A stretch of DNA of 64,000 nt. It comes from Dyadobacter sandarakinus. GTDB lineage: Bacteria; Bacteroidota; Bacteroidia; Cytophagales; Spirosomataceae. The DNA lies in the NCBI RefSeq assembly GCF_016894445.1, contig NZ_CP056775.1:744001-808000 (forward strand), given 5' to 3'. A program made the translations under genes and the position numbers. Under the pieces are notes generated by a model that was not told the DNA's origin, did no database searches, and saw only the letters and a list, made by a program, of their open reading frames with translations. Below, piece by piece: positions 35,077-44,244 of the stretch (within the stretch, counting starts at the first letter, position 1; each line of letters opens with the position of its first letter).

Positions 35077-36177
35077 CTAGCTGAGCCCGACCCTGGTTTC
35101 AGCAACGATATAGTCCACCACGGCATTCAGACTGTTGGTTTGTTCAAAAACCGCCAGCTGCCGGTCGGCGCCGGTACCCATTTCCATGATCTGATGAATG
35201 TAGTTGATCTCGTTGCGACTGCCCAGTTCGTCCACCACATCGTCGATGAATTCCAGCAGCTCAGCCACCAGCAGCCGGTACTCTACTTCTTCCTGCTTTC
35301 CAAAGTCGATCAGCTTGCCGTGAATGCCGTAGCGGGCCGCCCGCCATTTGTTTTCATTGATCAGCATGCGGTCATAGATCCTGAAATTCAGGTTCATGCG
35401 GTGTAATTTGTGGATTTTCACCACCAATGCCTGCATAATCGCGGCAAGGCATATGGTTTCGTCGGTGCGCATTGGTACATCGCACATGCGGAACTCGATG
35501 GTATTGAAAAACGGGTGGACCCGGATGTCCCACCAGATCTTCTTTCCATTGTCAATGCACTTGGTTTTGATCAGGAGCTTCACGTACTCATCGTACTCGG
35601 CTGCGCTGGTAAAATAATCAGGAATGCCCGTGCGCGGAAATTTGTCAAAAACTTTGGAGCGGTACGACTTAAACCCTGTATTTCGTCCGCACCAGAAAGG
35701 GGAGTTGGTCGACAATGCATGGATGTGGGGCAGGAAGTAGCGCACCGCATTCATAATCTGAATGCCCTCATTCCTGTCTTCAATGCCAATGTGTACATGC
35801 AGCCCGAAAATAAGATTCCCCCTCGCCACGTCGCGCATTTCATCAATGATTTCATCATAGCGCGGATCGGGCGTGATCAGCTGGTCGACCCAGTCGGCAA
35901 AGGGGTGGGTACCTGCCGCAGCCACCTGCAGGTCCTGCTTATCGGCCAGGTCCAGGATCATCTGGCGCAAGTACATTACTTCCTCCCGTGCTTCCTGAAT
36001 GTTATGACAAATATTGGTACCCACCTCCACAACCGCCTGGTGCATTTCGGCTTTTACCCTCTCTTTCAGGGTAATTTTTCCGTCCTCCACCAGCTTGGAC
36101 ATGTGTGACCGCAGGTTTCGGGTGACAGGGTCAATGGTCTGGAACTCTTCTTCAATGCCGAGGGTGAAATTTGCCAT
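35077..36177 (-). CDS. Carboxylate-amine ligase of the GCS2 (YbdK) family
   Basis: The 366-residue enzyme starts MANFTLGIEEEFQTID, the GCS2 (COG2170) hallmark with active-site acidic residues Glu9-Glu11. HVHIGIEDRNEG and IEFRMCDVPMRTDE complete the glutamine-synthetase-like fold. E. coli YbdK has weak gamma-glutamylcysteine ligase activity; related enzymes couple glutamate to varied amines, so the true substrates here are open. It lies 25 bases downstream of the ATP-grasp gene, implying one transcript. Confidence 0.92.
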   Translation of the reverse strand: MANFTLGIEEEFQTIDPVTRNLRSHMSKLVEDGKITLKERVKAEMHQAVVEVGTNICHNIQEAREEVMYLRQMILDLADKQDLQVAAAGTHPFADWVDQLITPDPRYDEIIDEMRDVARGNLIFGLHVHIGIEDRNEGIQIMNAVRYFLPHIHALSTNSPFWCGRNTGFKSYRSKVFDKFPRTGIPDYFTSAAEYDEYVKLLIKTKCIDNGKKIWWDIRVHPFFNTIEFRMCDVPMRTDETICLAAIMQALVVKIHKLHRMNLNFRIYDRMLINENKWRAARYGIHGKLIDFGKQEEVEYRLLVAELLEFIDDVVDELGSRNEINYIHQIMEMGTGADRQLAVFEQTNSLNAVVDYIVAETRVGLS

Positions 36178-36202
36178 AACAATGTGCCTGGTATCGGTTA
36201 AA

Positions 36203-37327
36203 CTATTTTTTCAGCTTCGAGTTTTTGGCAGGAGCTTTGGTTGCCGCAGCTTTCTGCGTAGGTATTTTTGGTTCAGGCTCGGTGATTGCAGGTTCTTTAG
36301 CCGCAGCTTTGGTTGCTTTTTTCGGTACCGAAGTTTTTACCACTACTTCCGTCGATGAGGGAAGATCTGGCTGTTTTATAACAACCGACTCCCGGACAAA
36401 AGTACCCCAGGTAAGGTTCGTCTGGCCCGGCACATGCTGCCTGGCACGTTCAATGGCCATGTTGGCAGCGGTTTCCACTACCCATTCAAAATTATCGGGA
36501 CCTACCGAGTATATGTCCGCATCGGGTGCCGGATTGCAGAAGTCGATCGCATAGGGGATCCCGTCGCGCACGGCAAACTCAACGGTATTGAAGTCATAAC
36601 CCAATGCATCATTCAATTTCAGCGTGTATTCTTTAACTGTTGCCAGTAACTTTTCACGGGCCTCGCCGGTCGCTTTGATATCGGCTGCATATCTGAGATG
36701 ATGCGGGTTGCGCGGTTCATAGGGCATAATCAGTACATCTTTCCGGCCAATGCAGTAGCAGCGGAAATAATCGTCGAAAACAATTTCTTCCTGCAGCATC
36801 ATCACCAGCTGACCCGTTTCCTGATGTTTGTGCCACATGTCCTGCGGATTTACTACCCTGTACACGCTCTTCCAGCCGCCGCCATCGTGGGGCTTCATGT
36901 ATGCCGGAAATCCTACATACTGAAAGATTTCTTCCCACGCCATCGGGAATGCAAGGTTTCGGAATGAGGTTTCGGATGTATCGGCAGGACGTTCTTTGGA
37001 GGGCAGCAGCACGGTTTTGGGTACCGGCACACCGATCCGCTCTGCCAGTGCATTGTTAAAAAACTTTTCGTCAGCACTCCACCAGAAAGGATTATTGATC
37101 ACAGCCGTGCCCGAAAGTGCAGCGTTTTTGAGGTATGATCTGTAAAAAGGAACATCCTGTGAAATGCGGTCGATGATTACGGCATATTCGGTCGGGTCGG
37201 CCTGTACTACCTTATCAATCGTGACGGCCTCCGCCCTGATGCCTTCCGGATTCTTGCTGTTGACGCGCTCAATGAAAGCATTCGGAAATGTATTTTCCAT
37301 GCCATACAGAATTCCTATCTTTTTCAT
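36203..37327 (-). CDS. ATP-grasp ligase with C-terminal Lys/Ala/Pro-rich tail
   Basis: The 374-residue protein has a D-Ala-ligase/RimK-like ATP-grasp core: an N-terminal Rossmann region (2-110), an ATP-lid segment YMKPHDGGGWKSVYRV (143-158), and a metal site with Glu250, Asp262 and Asn265 in VEFAVRDG and IDFCNPAPD. Residues from about 332 to 374 are a basic, low-complexity Lys/Ala/Pro tail resembling histone H1 tails, not part of the catalytic fold. ATP-grasp enzymes join a carboxylate to an amine or thiol; substrate unknown. First gene of the minus-strand cluster. A -7-like TAGATTTG (37436-37429, minus) lies about 100 bases upstream without a clear -33. Confidence 0.85.
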   Translation of the reverse strand: MKKIGILYGMENTFPNAFIERVNSKNPEGIRAEAVTIDKVVQADPTEYAVIIDRISQDVPFYRSYLKNAALSGTAVINNPFWWSADEKFFNNALAERIGVPVPKTVLLPSKERPADTSETSFRNLAFPMAWEEIFQYVGFPAYMKPHDGGGWKSVYRVVNPQDMWHKHQETGQLVMMLQEEIVFDDYFRCYCIGRKDVLIMPYEPRNPHHLRYAADIKATGEAREKLLATVKEYTLKLNDALGYDFNTVEFAVRDGIPYAIDFCNPAPDADIYSVGPDNFEWVVETAANMAIERARQHVPGQTNLTWGTFVRESVVIKQPDLPSSTEVVVKTSVPKKATKAAAKEPAITEPEPKIPTQKAAATKAPAKNSKLKK

Positions 37328-37549
37328 AATTATGCTTTGGTCAAAGTTGGGGTAAACAAAAAGGCAGCTCCGGAAAAGCAGCGGGCTGGTATTTTACCTG
37401 TGGTTTCCGGTTATTGAAATATACAAAACAAATCTACCCAAGCAAATAACCCTTCCATTGGCTTCTTTTGCCGGGTTAGCCGGGGCGTTTCTTCCGGTAC
37501 GAAAGTTTTACCATAAATTGCATACCTTCTACCATCCGATCCAAACACA

Positions 37550-38353
37550 TTGAGTGCGCTCTCGGCATACTTCCAGACCTCCGGGCTTACGCTCACATCT
37601 TCCTTCCTCAGGCGGGCAGTATCTGTTTCAATGATTTACCCTTCGCATGCCACGGGTTCTGAAAAGTTGCCTCTTGTCCTTTTCAACGATGGTCAGGATT
37701 TCAGTGCATTGCAGCTCATGGAAACTTTGGAACAGCAATATCGTGCCGGGTACATTCCGCCGGTAGTAGTAGCAGGGATACACGCAGGCAAAGACCGCCT
37801 GGCCGAATATGGTGTCGCTGCAAAGACTGACTATGCAGGGCGGGGAAGCAGGGCAGGAGCCACCACGGACTTTGTACTGCATGAACTTTTGCCGTACCTG
37901 GTCAGTCAGTTTCCGGTAAATGTTCGTGATGTGAGCTACGCCGGATTTTCACTGGGCGGATTAATGGCGCTGGATATGGCGTGGAACCATCCCGGAACCT
38001 TCCGGCGCGTGGGGGTTTTCTCGGGCTCGCTATGGTGGCGGGAACGTGCGCTGCACGAAGGATACAGCGATCGCGACCGCATTATGCATGCCCAGATCAG
38101 GAACTCCCCGGAGCGCCCAGACCTGAAATTCTGGTTTCAATGCGGCACGATGGATGAGGCGGACGACCGGGATCAGGATGGCGTGATCGACTCCATTCAG
38201 GACACGCTCGAATGCATTTCGGAGCTGGAACGAAAAGGATATACCTGGGGCAGTGACATTATTTATCGTGAAGTTGCCGGAGGCATTCATGCGCCTTTGA
38301 CCTGGTCACAGGTGATGCCAGACTTCCTGCGCTGGGTAACTGCGGCTTTATAA
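37550..38353 (+). CDS. Alpha/beta-hydrolase esterase (Fes/EsteraseD-like)
   Basis: A 267-residue cytoplasmic esterase with LPLVLFNDGQD (oxyanion), the nucleophile elbow AGFSLGGLMA with Ser134, and His247 in GGIHAPLTW. Residues 206-214 (DRDQDGVID) look like an EF-hand calcium loop inserted before the last helix. The start is uncertain: the frame opens with TTG at 37550, and the first ATG is at 37631, which would cut the first beta strand. It is divergent from the ATP-grasp gene (222 bases) and converges on the acyl-CoA reductase with overlapping stops. Likely hydrolyses an ester or amide of the cluster's product, by context only. Confidence 0.8.
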   Translation: MSALSAYFQTSGLTLTSSFLRRAVSVSMIYPSHATGSEKLPLVLFNDGQDFSALQLMETLEQQYRAGYIPPVVVAGIHAGKDRLAEYGVAAKTDYAGRGSRAGATTDFVLHELLPYLVSQFPVNVRDVSYAGFSLGGLMALDMAWNHPGTFRRVGVFSGSLWWRERALHEGYSDRDRIMHAQIRNSPERPDLKFWFQCGTMDEADDRDQDGVIDSIQDTLECISELERKGYTWGSDIIYREVAGGIHAPLTWSQVMPDFLRWVTAAL

Positions 38354-39370
38354 GCCAGCCAGAAAAGCCATCGTATCCACGGCATCGGCATAGTCCGTCA
38401 GTTCCGGCTCCTGCGTCGAACCAAATGGTACTGCACCCGGAATACCTGTGGCATTACTTCCCGCAATACACTGGATCTGCTCTGAGGCATCGGCCAGGGT
38501 CACTTTCAGCTTGTCCATACTGGTATAGTGCTCGAAATGCAGTACACTGATTGGCGACACCAAAGCTGGACTTTGGGTAATCAGCAAAAAGCCGTTGTCC
38601 TGATGCGGGGTACGGTTCACCAGCATCACGGACTTGTTATATTCATAATTGTTGAAATACTTGTGGTGGTTCAAGTATTTGCCGGCCAGCACCTCTATGT
38701 TTTCGTAAAACCGGGTAAAATCATATCCTTCCGGTACAAAAACCTTTGAAACATTGCGGCAACCCAGCCCGAAGTACTGAAGTGCGTCCTGGCCAAGTGC
38801 AAGCAGTGCATCGTCGGTTTCGTCGCCGGTCAATACAGCCACCGATGTACGGTTGCGCCTAATAATGTTCGGTTTCTTCGAAAAGTAATAATGAAAGTAA
38901 CGTGCGGTATTGTTGCTGCCGGTGGCAATGTAGGCATCAGCATCGTTAAGCCTTTCCACAAACCGGATGTACTCCTGAAACGCAGGTTCGAGTTCAACAA
39001 GCTTTTCGAGCAGGGTAAGAATAAGTACCTGATCATCGGTGCTGGGCTTTGCAAGCAGGATGTGCCCGCTGATCAGCACGCAAAGTGCGTCGTGAAAACC
39101 TACTGCCGGAATGTTTCCTGCCATTACGAGCCCTATTTTCCGGCTTGAAACAGGTTCAGGATAGCTTGCTGCCCAAGCGGTAAGAGGGCCTTCGGAAAGA
39201 AAACGTGCAGCAATTGCATGCAGGGCTGAAATTGTACTTTCCGGAGTGAACCAGTTATTGCGCCTGTGGGCGGCAGTGGCCCATTCCTGAATGATGTGCT
39301 GGTTCTGAGCGTCTGTGATGAATTTTCCTAAGTTGATGAACGCGGCAATGCGCCGGGGGCGGTTAAGCAT
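38348..39370 (-). CDS. Acyl-CoA reductase (LuxC-like family)
   Basis: This 340-residue enzyme belongs to the LuxC/acyl-CoA reductase family of the aldehyde dehydrogenase superfamily, with GLVMAGNIPAVGFHDAL and LAKPSTDDQV near the nucleotide site and YFGLGCRNVSKVFVP holding the likely catalytic Cys. It reduces an acyl-CoA (or acyl-ACP) to the aldehyde. It is divergent from the ferredoxin gene, a pairing I recall as common in Bacteroidota; the physiological partner is not established. Confidence 0.87.
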   Translation of the reverse strand: MLNRPRRIAAFINLGKFITDAQNQHIIQEWATAAHRRNNWFTPESTISALHAIAARFLSEGPLTAWAASYPEPVSSRKIGLVMAGNIPAVGFHDALCVLISGHILLAKPSTDDQVLILTLLEKLVELEPAFQEYIRFVERLNDADAYIATGSNNTARYFHYYFSKKPNIIRRNRTSVAVLTGDETDDALLALGQDALQYFGLGCRNVSKVFVPEGYDFTRFYENIEVLAGKYLNHHKYFNNYEYNKSVMLVNRTPHQDNGFLLITQSPALVSPISVLHFEHYTSMDKLKVTLADASEQIQCIAGSNATGIPGAVPFGSTQEPELTDYADAVDTMAFLAGL

Positions 39371-39419
39371 TATTGGATTATCAATGGTTGAATGGTCTGC
39401 TGGGATTTTATTTTTCTGA

Positions 39420-39449
39420 TTGTCGGGAAACTATAAATAGTTATATTTG
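39420..39449 (+). promoter_or_regulatory. Promoter of the ferredoxin gene
   Basis: TTG at 39420-39422 and TATATTTG at 39442-39449, 19 bases apart, match the Bacteroidota promoter form exactly. The ATG of the ferredoxin gene is about 48 bases past the -7 element. Confidence 0.65.
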
Positions 39450-39458
39450 TTACCTTAA

Positions 39459-39845
<387 letters not shown>

Positions 39846-39868
39846 GTTTACCTGTAAGATATTATGAA

Positions 39869-39890
39869 AGGCCCGCTGACCAGCGGGCCT
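39869..39890 (+). terminator. Intrinsic terminator after the ferredoxin gene
   Basis: Nine-bp arms (AGGCCCGCT at 39869-39877, AGCGGGCCT at 39882-39890) with a 4-base loop are followed by six T. Confidence 0.9.
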
Positions 39891-40191
39891 TTTTTTGTGC
39901 CCGCCGGATTTCAGCATGCGTTTGCAGCCGTGAAATTCACAACGATCCCAAGCATTTGTCAGTTTATAATATTCTGCATACAGCTGTGTAGGCAAAATTT
40001 AAATCTGTGTGTATTATTTCGTATAAAGTTCACTTTTATGTTTATTTAGCTATAAAAAACAGCAAATTTTTATGATTTTGACCTTTTTCACTATAAATTA
40101 CTATGCTGATATTTGATTAATATAATTTAAGTTCAATATTTGACCTACTAATCCTGCCGGAGCGTAATATTAACTTAAACAGAATATAATT
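39891..40191 (+). other. AT-rich leader and promoter region of the porin-amt unit
   Basis: About 300 bases with no ORF, very A/T-rich in the last 200. The octamer ATATTTGA occurs twice (near 40106 and 40133), a near match to TAnnTTTG, but I cannot choose a promoter. No operator recognised. Confidence 0.45.
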
Positions 40192-41415
40192 ATGAAAAAA
40201 GTCTATTGTACAGTATTATCTTTGATGGTGCCGTTTTTGACCTCTGCAATGGGTGAGGAGGACAAAAAAGCCGTGAAAACGGATTCCACAGTGATAACGG
40301 AAGTAAAGGATGAAGAGGAAGCAAAAGGAGCATTTGCGTTTTCAGGATACCTGGACTCCTACTACATGGCTAATTTCAACAAACCTGCCTCACGCTCCAA
40401 CCTGGGTGCTGCCGGTACGGCCCGGGTGTTCGACCGGAAAGCCGGGCAGTTCTCCCTCGGCCTTGTTCAGGCGAAGGTGGCTTACACCAATGCAAAGTCA
40501 GAGGCAGTGGTGGACCTTACATTCGGACCCAATGCAGACTATGGTAACTATGGCAACTTGCTCAGCCCGCTCGATGGTGCAAGTACCAGCACGGCACTCG
40601 CCATCAAGCAGGCCTACTTTACCTATAAGTTCACTGACAAGTTTTCGATGACCGCCGGCCAGTTCGGTACGCACATCGGCTATGAAGTGATTGATGCTCC
40701 TGCTAACTTCAACTACTCGCTCTCGAACTTGTTCAATAATGGTCCGTTTTACCATGCAGGCCTCAAAGCAACCTATTCCTTCTCTGAAAAAGCATCGCTG
40801 ATGCTCGGTGTGGTGAACAATGTTGACGGACTAGGAGATAACAACAGAAAAAAAGGACTGATTGGACAATTTTACTTTTCTCCGGTCAGCAATTGGAATG
40901 TTTATCTTAACTTTATAAACAGCAACGAAGCAAATCCGGACAGCCTCGGCAAACAGCCTGCCGGACATTACACCCTTTTTGATCTGACGACAAGTTATCA
41001 GATCACCGAAAAATTCCTCCTGGGCTTCAATGCAGCCTATGGTTCGCAAAAAGGAGACTACCAGGGATTCGGCGGACCGCTGGATGCGCAAACCTGGGGC
41101 GGGTTCGCAGTATATGCAAATACAGCTATCACCGACAATTTCGGTATTGGTGCCAGATATGAATATTTCAATAATGACAATGGTGTTCGCGGCTTGCTTA
41201 CGGCATCCGGCGCAGGTACCAGCGTGAATTCTGTGACGCTTACAGGCAACATTTCACTTGCTGACGGACACATTCTGGTTAAACCTGAGTTTCGTCTTGA
41301 CGCCTATCCCAAAGTGAACGGAACCAACGAAGAGCAACAATTTGAGGATTCAGACGGCAACTGGACCAAAAGCAGCCAGACAACATTCGGACTAGCATTC
41401 ATTTACAAATTCTAA
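40192..41415 (+). CDS. Outer-membrane beta-barrel porin-like protein
   Basis: The 407-residue product has a signal sequence (about 1-20, cleavage near SAMG), a charged linker, and an alternating aromatic/hydrophobic beta pattern to the C-terminal aromatic end (FIYKF), typical of outer-membrane barrels of the DUF1597/BBP2-type family. It probably lets small solutes cross the outer membrane. It is 44 bases upstream of amt on the same strand, so it is likely the outer-membrane route for ammonium or a related nitrogen compound; this is inference from position. Confidence 0.85.
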   Translation: MKKVYCTVLSLMVPFLTSAMGEEDKKAVKTDSTVITEVKDEEEAKGAFAFSGYLDSYYMANFNKPASRSNLGAAGTARVFDRKAGQFSLGLVQAKVAYTNAKSEAVVDLTFGPNADYGNYGNLLSPLDGASTSTALAIKQAYFTYKFTDKFSMTAGQFGTHIGYEVIDAPANFNYSLSNLFNNGPFYHAGLKATYSFSEKASLMLGVVNNVDGLGDNNRKKGLIGQFYFSPVSNWNVYLNFINSNEANPDSLGKQPAGHYTLFDLTTSYQITEKFLLGFNAAYGSQKGDYQGFGGPLDAQTWGGFAVYANTAITDNFGIGARYEYFNNDNGVRGLLTASGAGTSVNSVTLTGNISLADGHILVKPEFRLDAYPKVNGTNEEQQFEDSDGNWTKSSQTTFGLAFIYKF

Positions 41416-41459
41416 TTATATACCTTCTTAATCTACTACTATTAATAACAATTACTACA

Positions 41460-42779
41460 ATGGAAAAACGCTCTTTTGTCCCACTGATTATCCTGTTGAT
41501 AGTCAGCATCCTTGGCGCCCTGGTACCCAACGTCCCAACCCAGATTGTCACCGAAGGTGTGAACGGGGGTGATACGGCCTGGATGCTTGTATCGTCTGCG
41601 CTGGTGCTTCTGATGACACCAGGCCTTGCCTACTTTTACGGTGGAATGGTGAACAACAAAAATGTGATTTCCACAATGCTCCAGAGCTTTATCGCCATGG
41701 GGGTAATCAGTGTTGCCTGGGTTGTGGTTGGATTCAGCCTCGCTTTTGGTGAAGATATTGGTGGTTTTATTGGCAATCCCATGACCCACTTCATGTTCAG
41801 GGGCGTGCTCGACGGGCCGGTCTGGGGAACAATCCCGTTTGCATTGTTCGCGATGTTCCAGCTGAAATTTGCCGTGATCACCCCGGCGCTTGTGACCGGC
41901 TCGATGGCAGAACGTGTGAATTTCCGTTCGTATGTACTGTTCATCATCCTGTTCTGCGTATTCATTTACTCGCCGCTCGCCCACATGACGTGGCATGCCG
42001 ACGGCCTTCTTTTCAAAATGGGTGTTCTTGACTTTGCCGGCGGTACCGTCGTGCATATGTCTGCCGGATGGGCTGCACTTGCCGGCGCACTTTACCTGAA
42101 AAGACGCAAATCCCTGATGGACGATCACGTGCTTCCTCCTGCAAACATTCCGTTTGTACTGCTTGGAACAGGTTTGCTCTGGTTCGGATGGTTCGGCTTT
42201 AATGCAGGTTCTGCGCTTACAGCATCGCCGCTTGCCGTGTCTGCTTTTGCAACGACCAACACTGCCGCAGGTGCCGCAGGTCTTGCATGGGTATTATTTG
42301 ATGCTGCCAAAGGCAAGAAAGTTTCAGCTCTTGGTTTCTGTATCGGTGCAGTAGTTGGTCTGGTGGCCATTACGCCTGCTGCCGGTTTCGTAACGGTTCC
42401 TTCGTCCCTGTTTATCGGTACTGTCGCAGCCATTATTTCCAACTACATCGCTCACCTGCGTTCACGTTCAACACTGGACGATACGCTGGATGTGTTTCCA
42501 TGCCACGGTGTAGGCGGTATGGTAGGTATGCTGATGACGGGTATCTTCGCAACAAGCGGCGTTAACTCGCTGGTGACTGATCAAGGTCTTGCTTTTGGTG
42601 AAACTACCCTGTTTATCAACCACGTGATTGCGCTGGTAGGTGTGTCGGTGTTCGCTTTTGTAGGCTCACTGGTGCTCCTCAAAGTGACTGACCTGATTTT
42701 GCCGCTGCGTGTTTCCGAATCGGACGAAAGAGCCGGTCTGGATATCAGCCAGCACGACGAATTTCTTGTAGAAGCATAA
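41460..42779 (+). CDS. amt: Ammonium transporter (Amt family)
   Basis: A 439-residue protein with about 11 TM helices. The pore-lining His pair is visible in SPLAHMTWHADG and in FPCHGVGGMVG, and the Amt signature spans DFAGGTVVHMSAGWAALAGAL. It conducts NH3/NH4+ across the inner membrane. The first 20 residues may be a leader, as in other Amt proteins. No glnK (PII) gene follows; a terminator lies 24 bases downstream. Preceded by an outer-membrane barrel gene. Confidence 0.96.
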   Translation: MEKRSFVPLIILLIVSILGALVPNVPTQIVTEGVNGGDTAWMLVSSALVLLMTPGLAYFYGGMVNNKNVISTMLQSFIAMGVISVAWVVVGFSLAFGEDIGGFIGNPMTHFMFRGVLDGPVWGTIPFALFAMFQLKFAVITPALVTGSMAERVNFRSYVLFIILFCVFIYSPLAHMTWHADGLLFKMGVLDFAGGTVVHMSAGWAALAGALYLKRRKSLMDDHVLPPANIPFVLLGTGLLWFGWFGFNAGSALTASPLAVSAFATTNTAAGAAGLAWVLFDAAKGKKVSALGFCIGAVVGLVAITPAAGFVTVPSSLFIGTVAAIISNYIAHLRSRSTLDDTLDVFPCHGVGGMVGMLMTGIFATSGVNSLVTDQGLAFGETTLFINHVIALVGVSVFAFVGSLVLLKVTDLILPLRVSESDERAGLDISQHDEFLVEA

Positions 42780-42802
42780 GATTATTCAGCGTTATAACAG
42801 CA

Positions 42803-42829
42803 GAAAGCCCGGCGGTATGCCGGGCTTTC
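42803..42829. terminator. Terminator between amt and mtaB
   Basis: Perfect 11-bp arms (GAAAGCCCGGC, GCCGGGCTTTC) have a 5-base loop; it is followed on the plus strand by CTGTTTTAC. It separates convergent amt and mtaB. Confidence 0.85.
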
Positions 42830-42882
42830 CTGTTTTACAATCATCGGTAAATGTCAATAATGATAAGTCATAGATATTGTAA

Positions 42883-44208
42883 TCAGGCGAGTACGAAGGC
42901 CTCTGTCTCGGTCACTTCCATCAATCCTTCTTCATTAATATGATCGTAGCGTACTTCCTTGGTTTCATTGATCAGCAGCGGGTCATACTTTACAGCTACC
43001 CGCACATAGTTCTCCGTAAAGCCCAGCATTTGTCCATTCTGAACTTCGTCTTCAAACAACACCTTACCCTGCTTATTCAGTTGTTGTTCGTAAAAGAACC
43101 TTTTCTTTTTGTCGGATAAAATATGCAGCATTCTGGACCGCTCTGCCCGCTCGCTTTTGGCTACTATGGGCCGTATGGCAAGTGCGGCGGTGTTTTCGCG
43201 CTCGGAGTAGGTAAATACGTGCAGGTACGAAACATCCAGCTCATTCAAAAACTGGTACGTTTCTTCAAAAAGTTCGCGGGTTTCACCCGCATGGCCCACG
43301 ATCACATCCACCCCAATGCAGCAATCGGGCATAAGCGATTTGATTTTGGCTACCCTTTCGGTATAAAGCTCACGCTTATAGCGACGTTTCATCATTCCCA
43401 GCACCTTATTGGACCCGGATTGCAGCGGGATATGGAAGTGCGGAGCAAAACGTTTGGATTGTGCCACAAACTCAATGATCTCGTCGGTCAGCAGATTGGG
43501 TTCAATGGATGAAATACGGAACCTTTCAATGCCTTCCACTTCGTCAAGCGCTTTGATCAATTGCAGGAAGCTTTCTTTTCTTTCACCTTCCCGGATACCA
43601 AAGTCGCCGATATTAACACCCGTCAGTACAATTTCCTTCACGTCCCGTGCTGCAATTTCACGGGCGGCATTCACCACATTTACAATACTGTCGGACCGGC
43701 TTTTGCCTCGGGCCAGCGGAATGGTGCAGTACGAGCAGGGATAATCGCAGCCGTCCTGCACTTTCAGGAAGGTGCGGGTGCGGTCGTTCAGCGAGTAGGA
43801 GGTATGGTACTCAATTGCATTGTCGATGTGCGAGGCAACTACCCAGGCAGGGGCATTGCTGGGTGTTTTTTCAAAAGTATCAATCAGATCTGCCAGCCTG
43901 AATTTCTCGGCAGCGCCCAATACTGCGTCCACGCCGGGGATCTCGGATATTTCTTTGGGTTTGAGCTGGGCGTAGCAGCCGATCACCGCCACAAATCCGT
44001 CCGCATTGATCTTTTGTGCCTCACGCACGATCTTGCGGCATTTTTTATCTGCATTCTCGGTAACCGAGCAGGTGTTGATGATAAATATATCCGGCGACTC
44101 ATTGAACTCCACTTTGGCATAACCCTTCTGCTCAAACATTCTTGCAATGGAGGAGGTTTCGGAGTAGTTCAGCTTGCAGCCGAGTGTATAGAATGCTACT
44201 TTTTTCAT
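42883..44208 (-). CDS. mtaB: tRNA t6A37 methylthiotransferase MtaB
   Basis: MtaB (441 aa from ATG 44208; the frame's earlier TTG adds only three residues) adds a methylthio group to t6A37 of ANN-decoding tRNAs. The N-terminal MTTase domain has the GCKLNYSET and NTCSV cysteines, the radical-SAM site is CDYPCSYCTIP, and a TRAM domain ends the protein. Two Fe-S clusters are expected. The RLKVQDGCDYPC and MtaB-type length distinguish it from MiaB and RimO. Convergent with amt; downstream of the LTA-synthase-like gene. Confidence 0.95.
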   Translation of the reverse strand: MKKVAFYTLGCKLNYSETSSIARMFEQKGYAKVEFNESPDIFIINTCSVTENADKKCRKIVREAQKINADGFVAVIGCYAQLKPKEISEIPGVDAVLGAAEKFRLADLIDTFEKTPSNAPAWVVASHIDNAIEYHTSYSLNDRTRTFLKVQDGCDYPCSYCTIPLARGKSRSDSIVNVVNAAREIAARDVKEIVLTGVNIGDFGIREGERKESFLQLIKALDEVEGIERFRISSIEPNLLTDEIIEFVAQSKRFAPHFHIPLQSGSNKVLGMMKRRYKRELYTERVAKIKSLMPDCCIGVDVIVGHAGETRELFEETYQFLNELDVSYLHVFTYSERENTAALAIRPIVAKSERAERSRMLHILSDKKKRFFYEQQLNKQGKVLFEDEVQNGQMLGFTENYVRVAVKYDPLLINETKEVRYDHINEEGLMEVTETEAFVLA

Positions 44209-44244
44209 TGTTGTCAAATATTCCGCAAAATTACACCTTTTGAA

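Noticed and set aside
11861..37327. Anbu and ATP-grasp cluster as one system
   Set aside because: The classical Anbu partners are a permuted ATP-grasp with alpha-E and transglutaminase genes; here the loci are about 20 kb apart with other operons between, and alpha-E and transglutaminase-like genes are absent.
37411..37596. 61-codon minus-strand ORF overlapping the esterase start
   Set aside because: Has no family and would conflict with the first strand of the esterase; kept as noncoding, though the weak TTG start of the esterase leaves some doubt.
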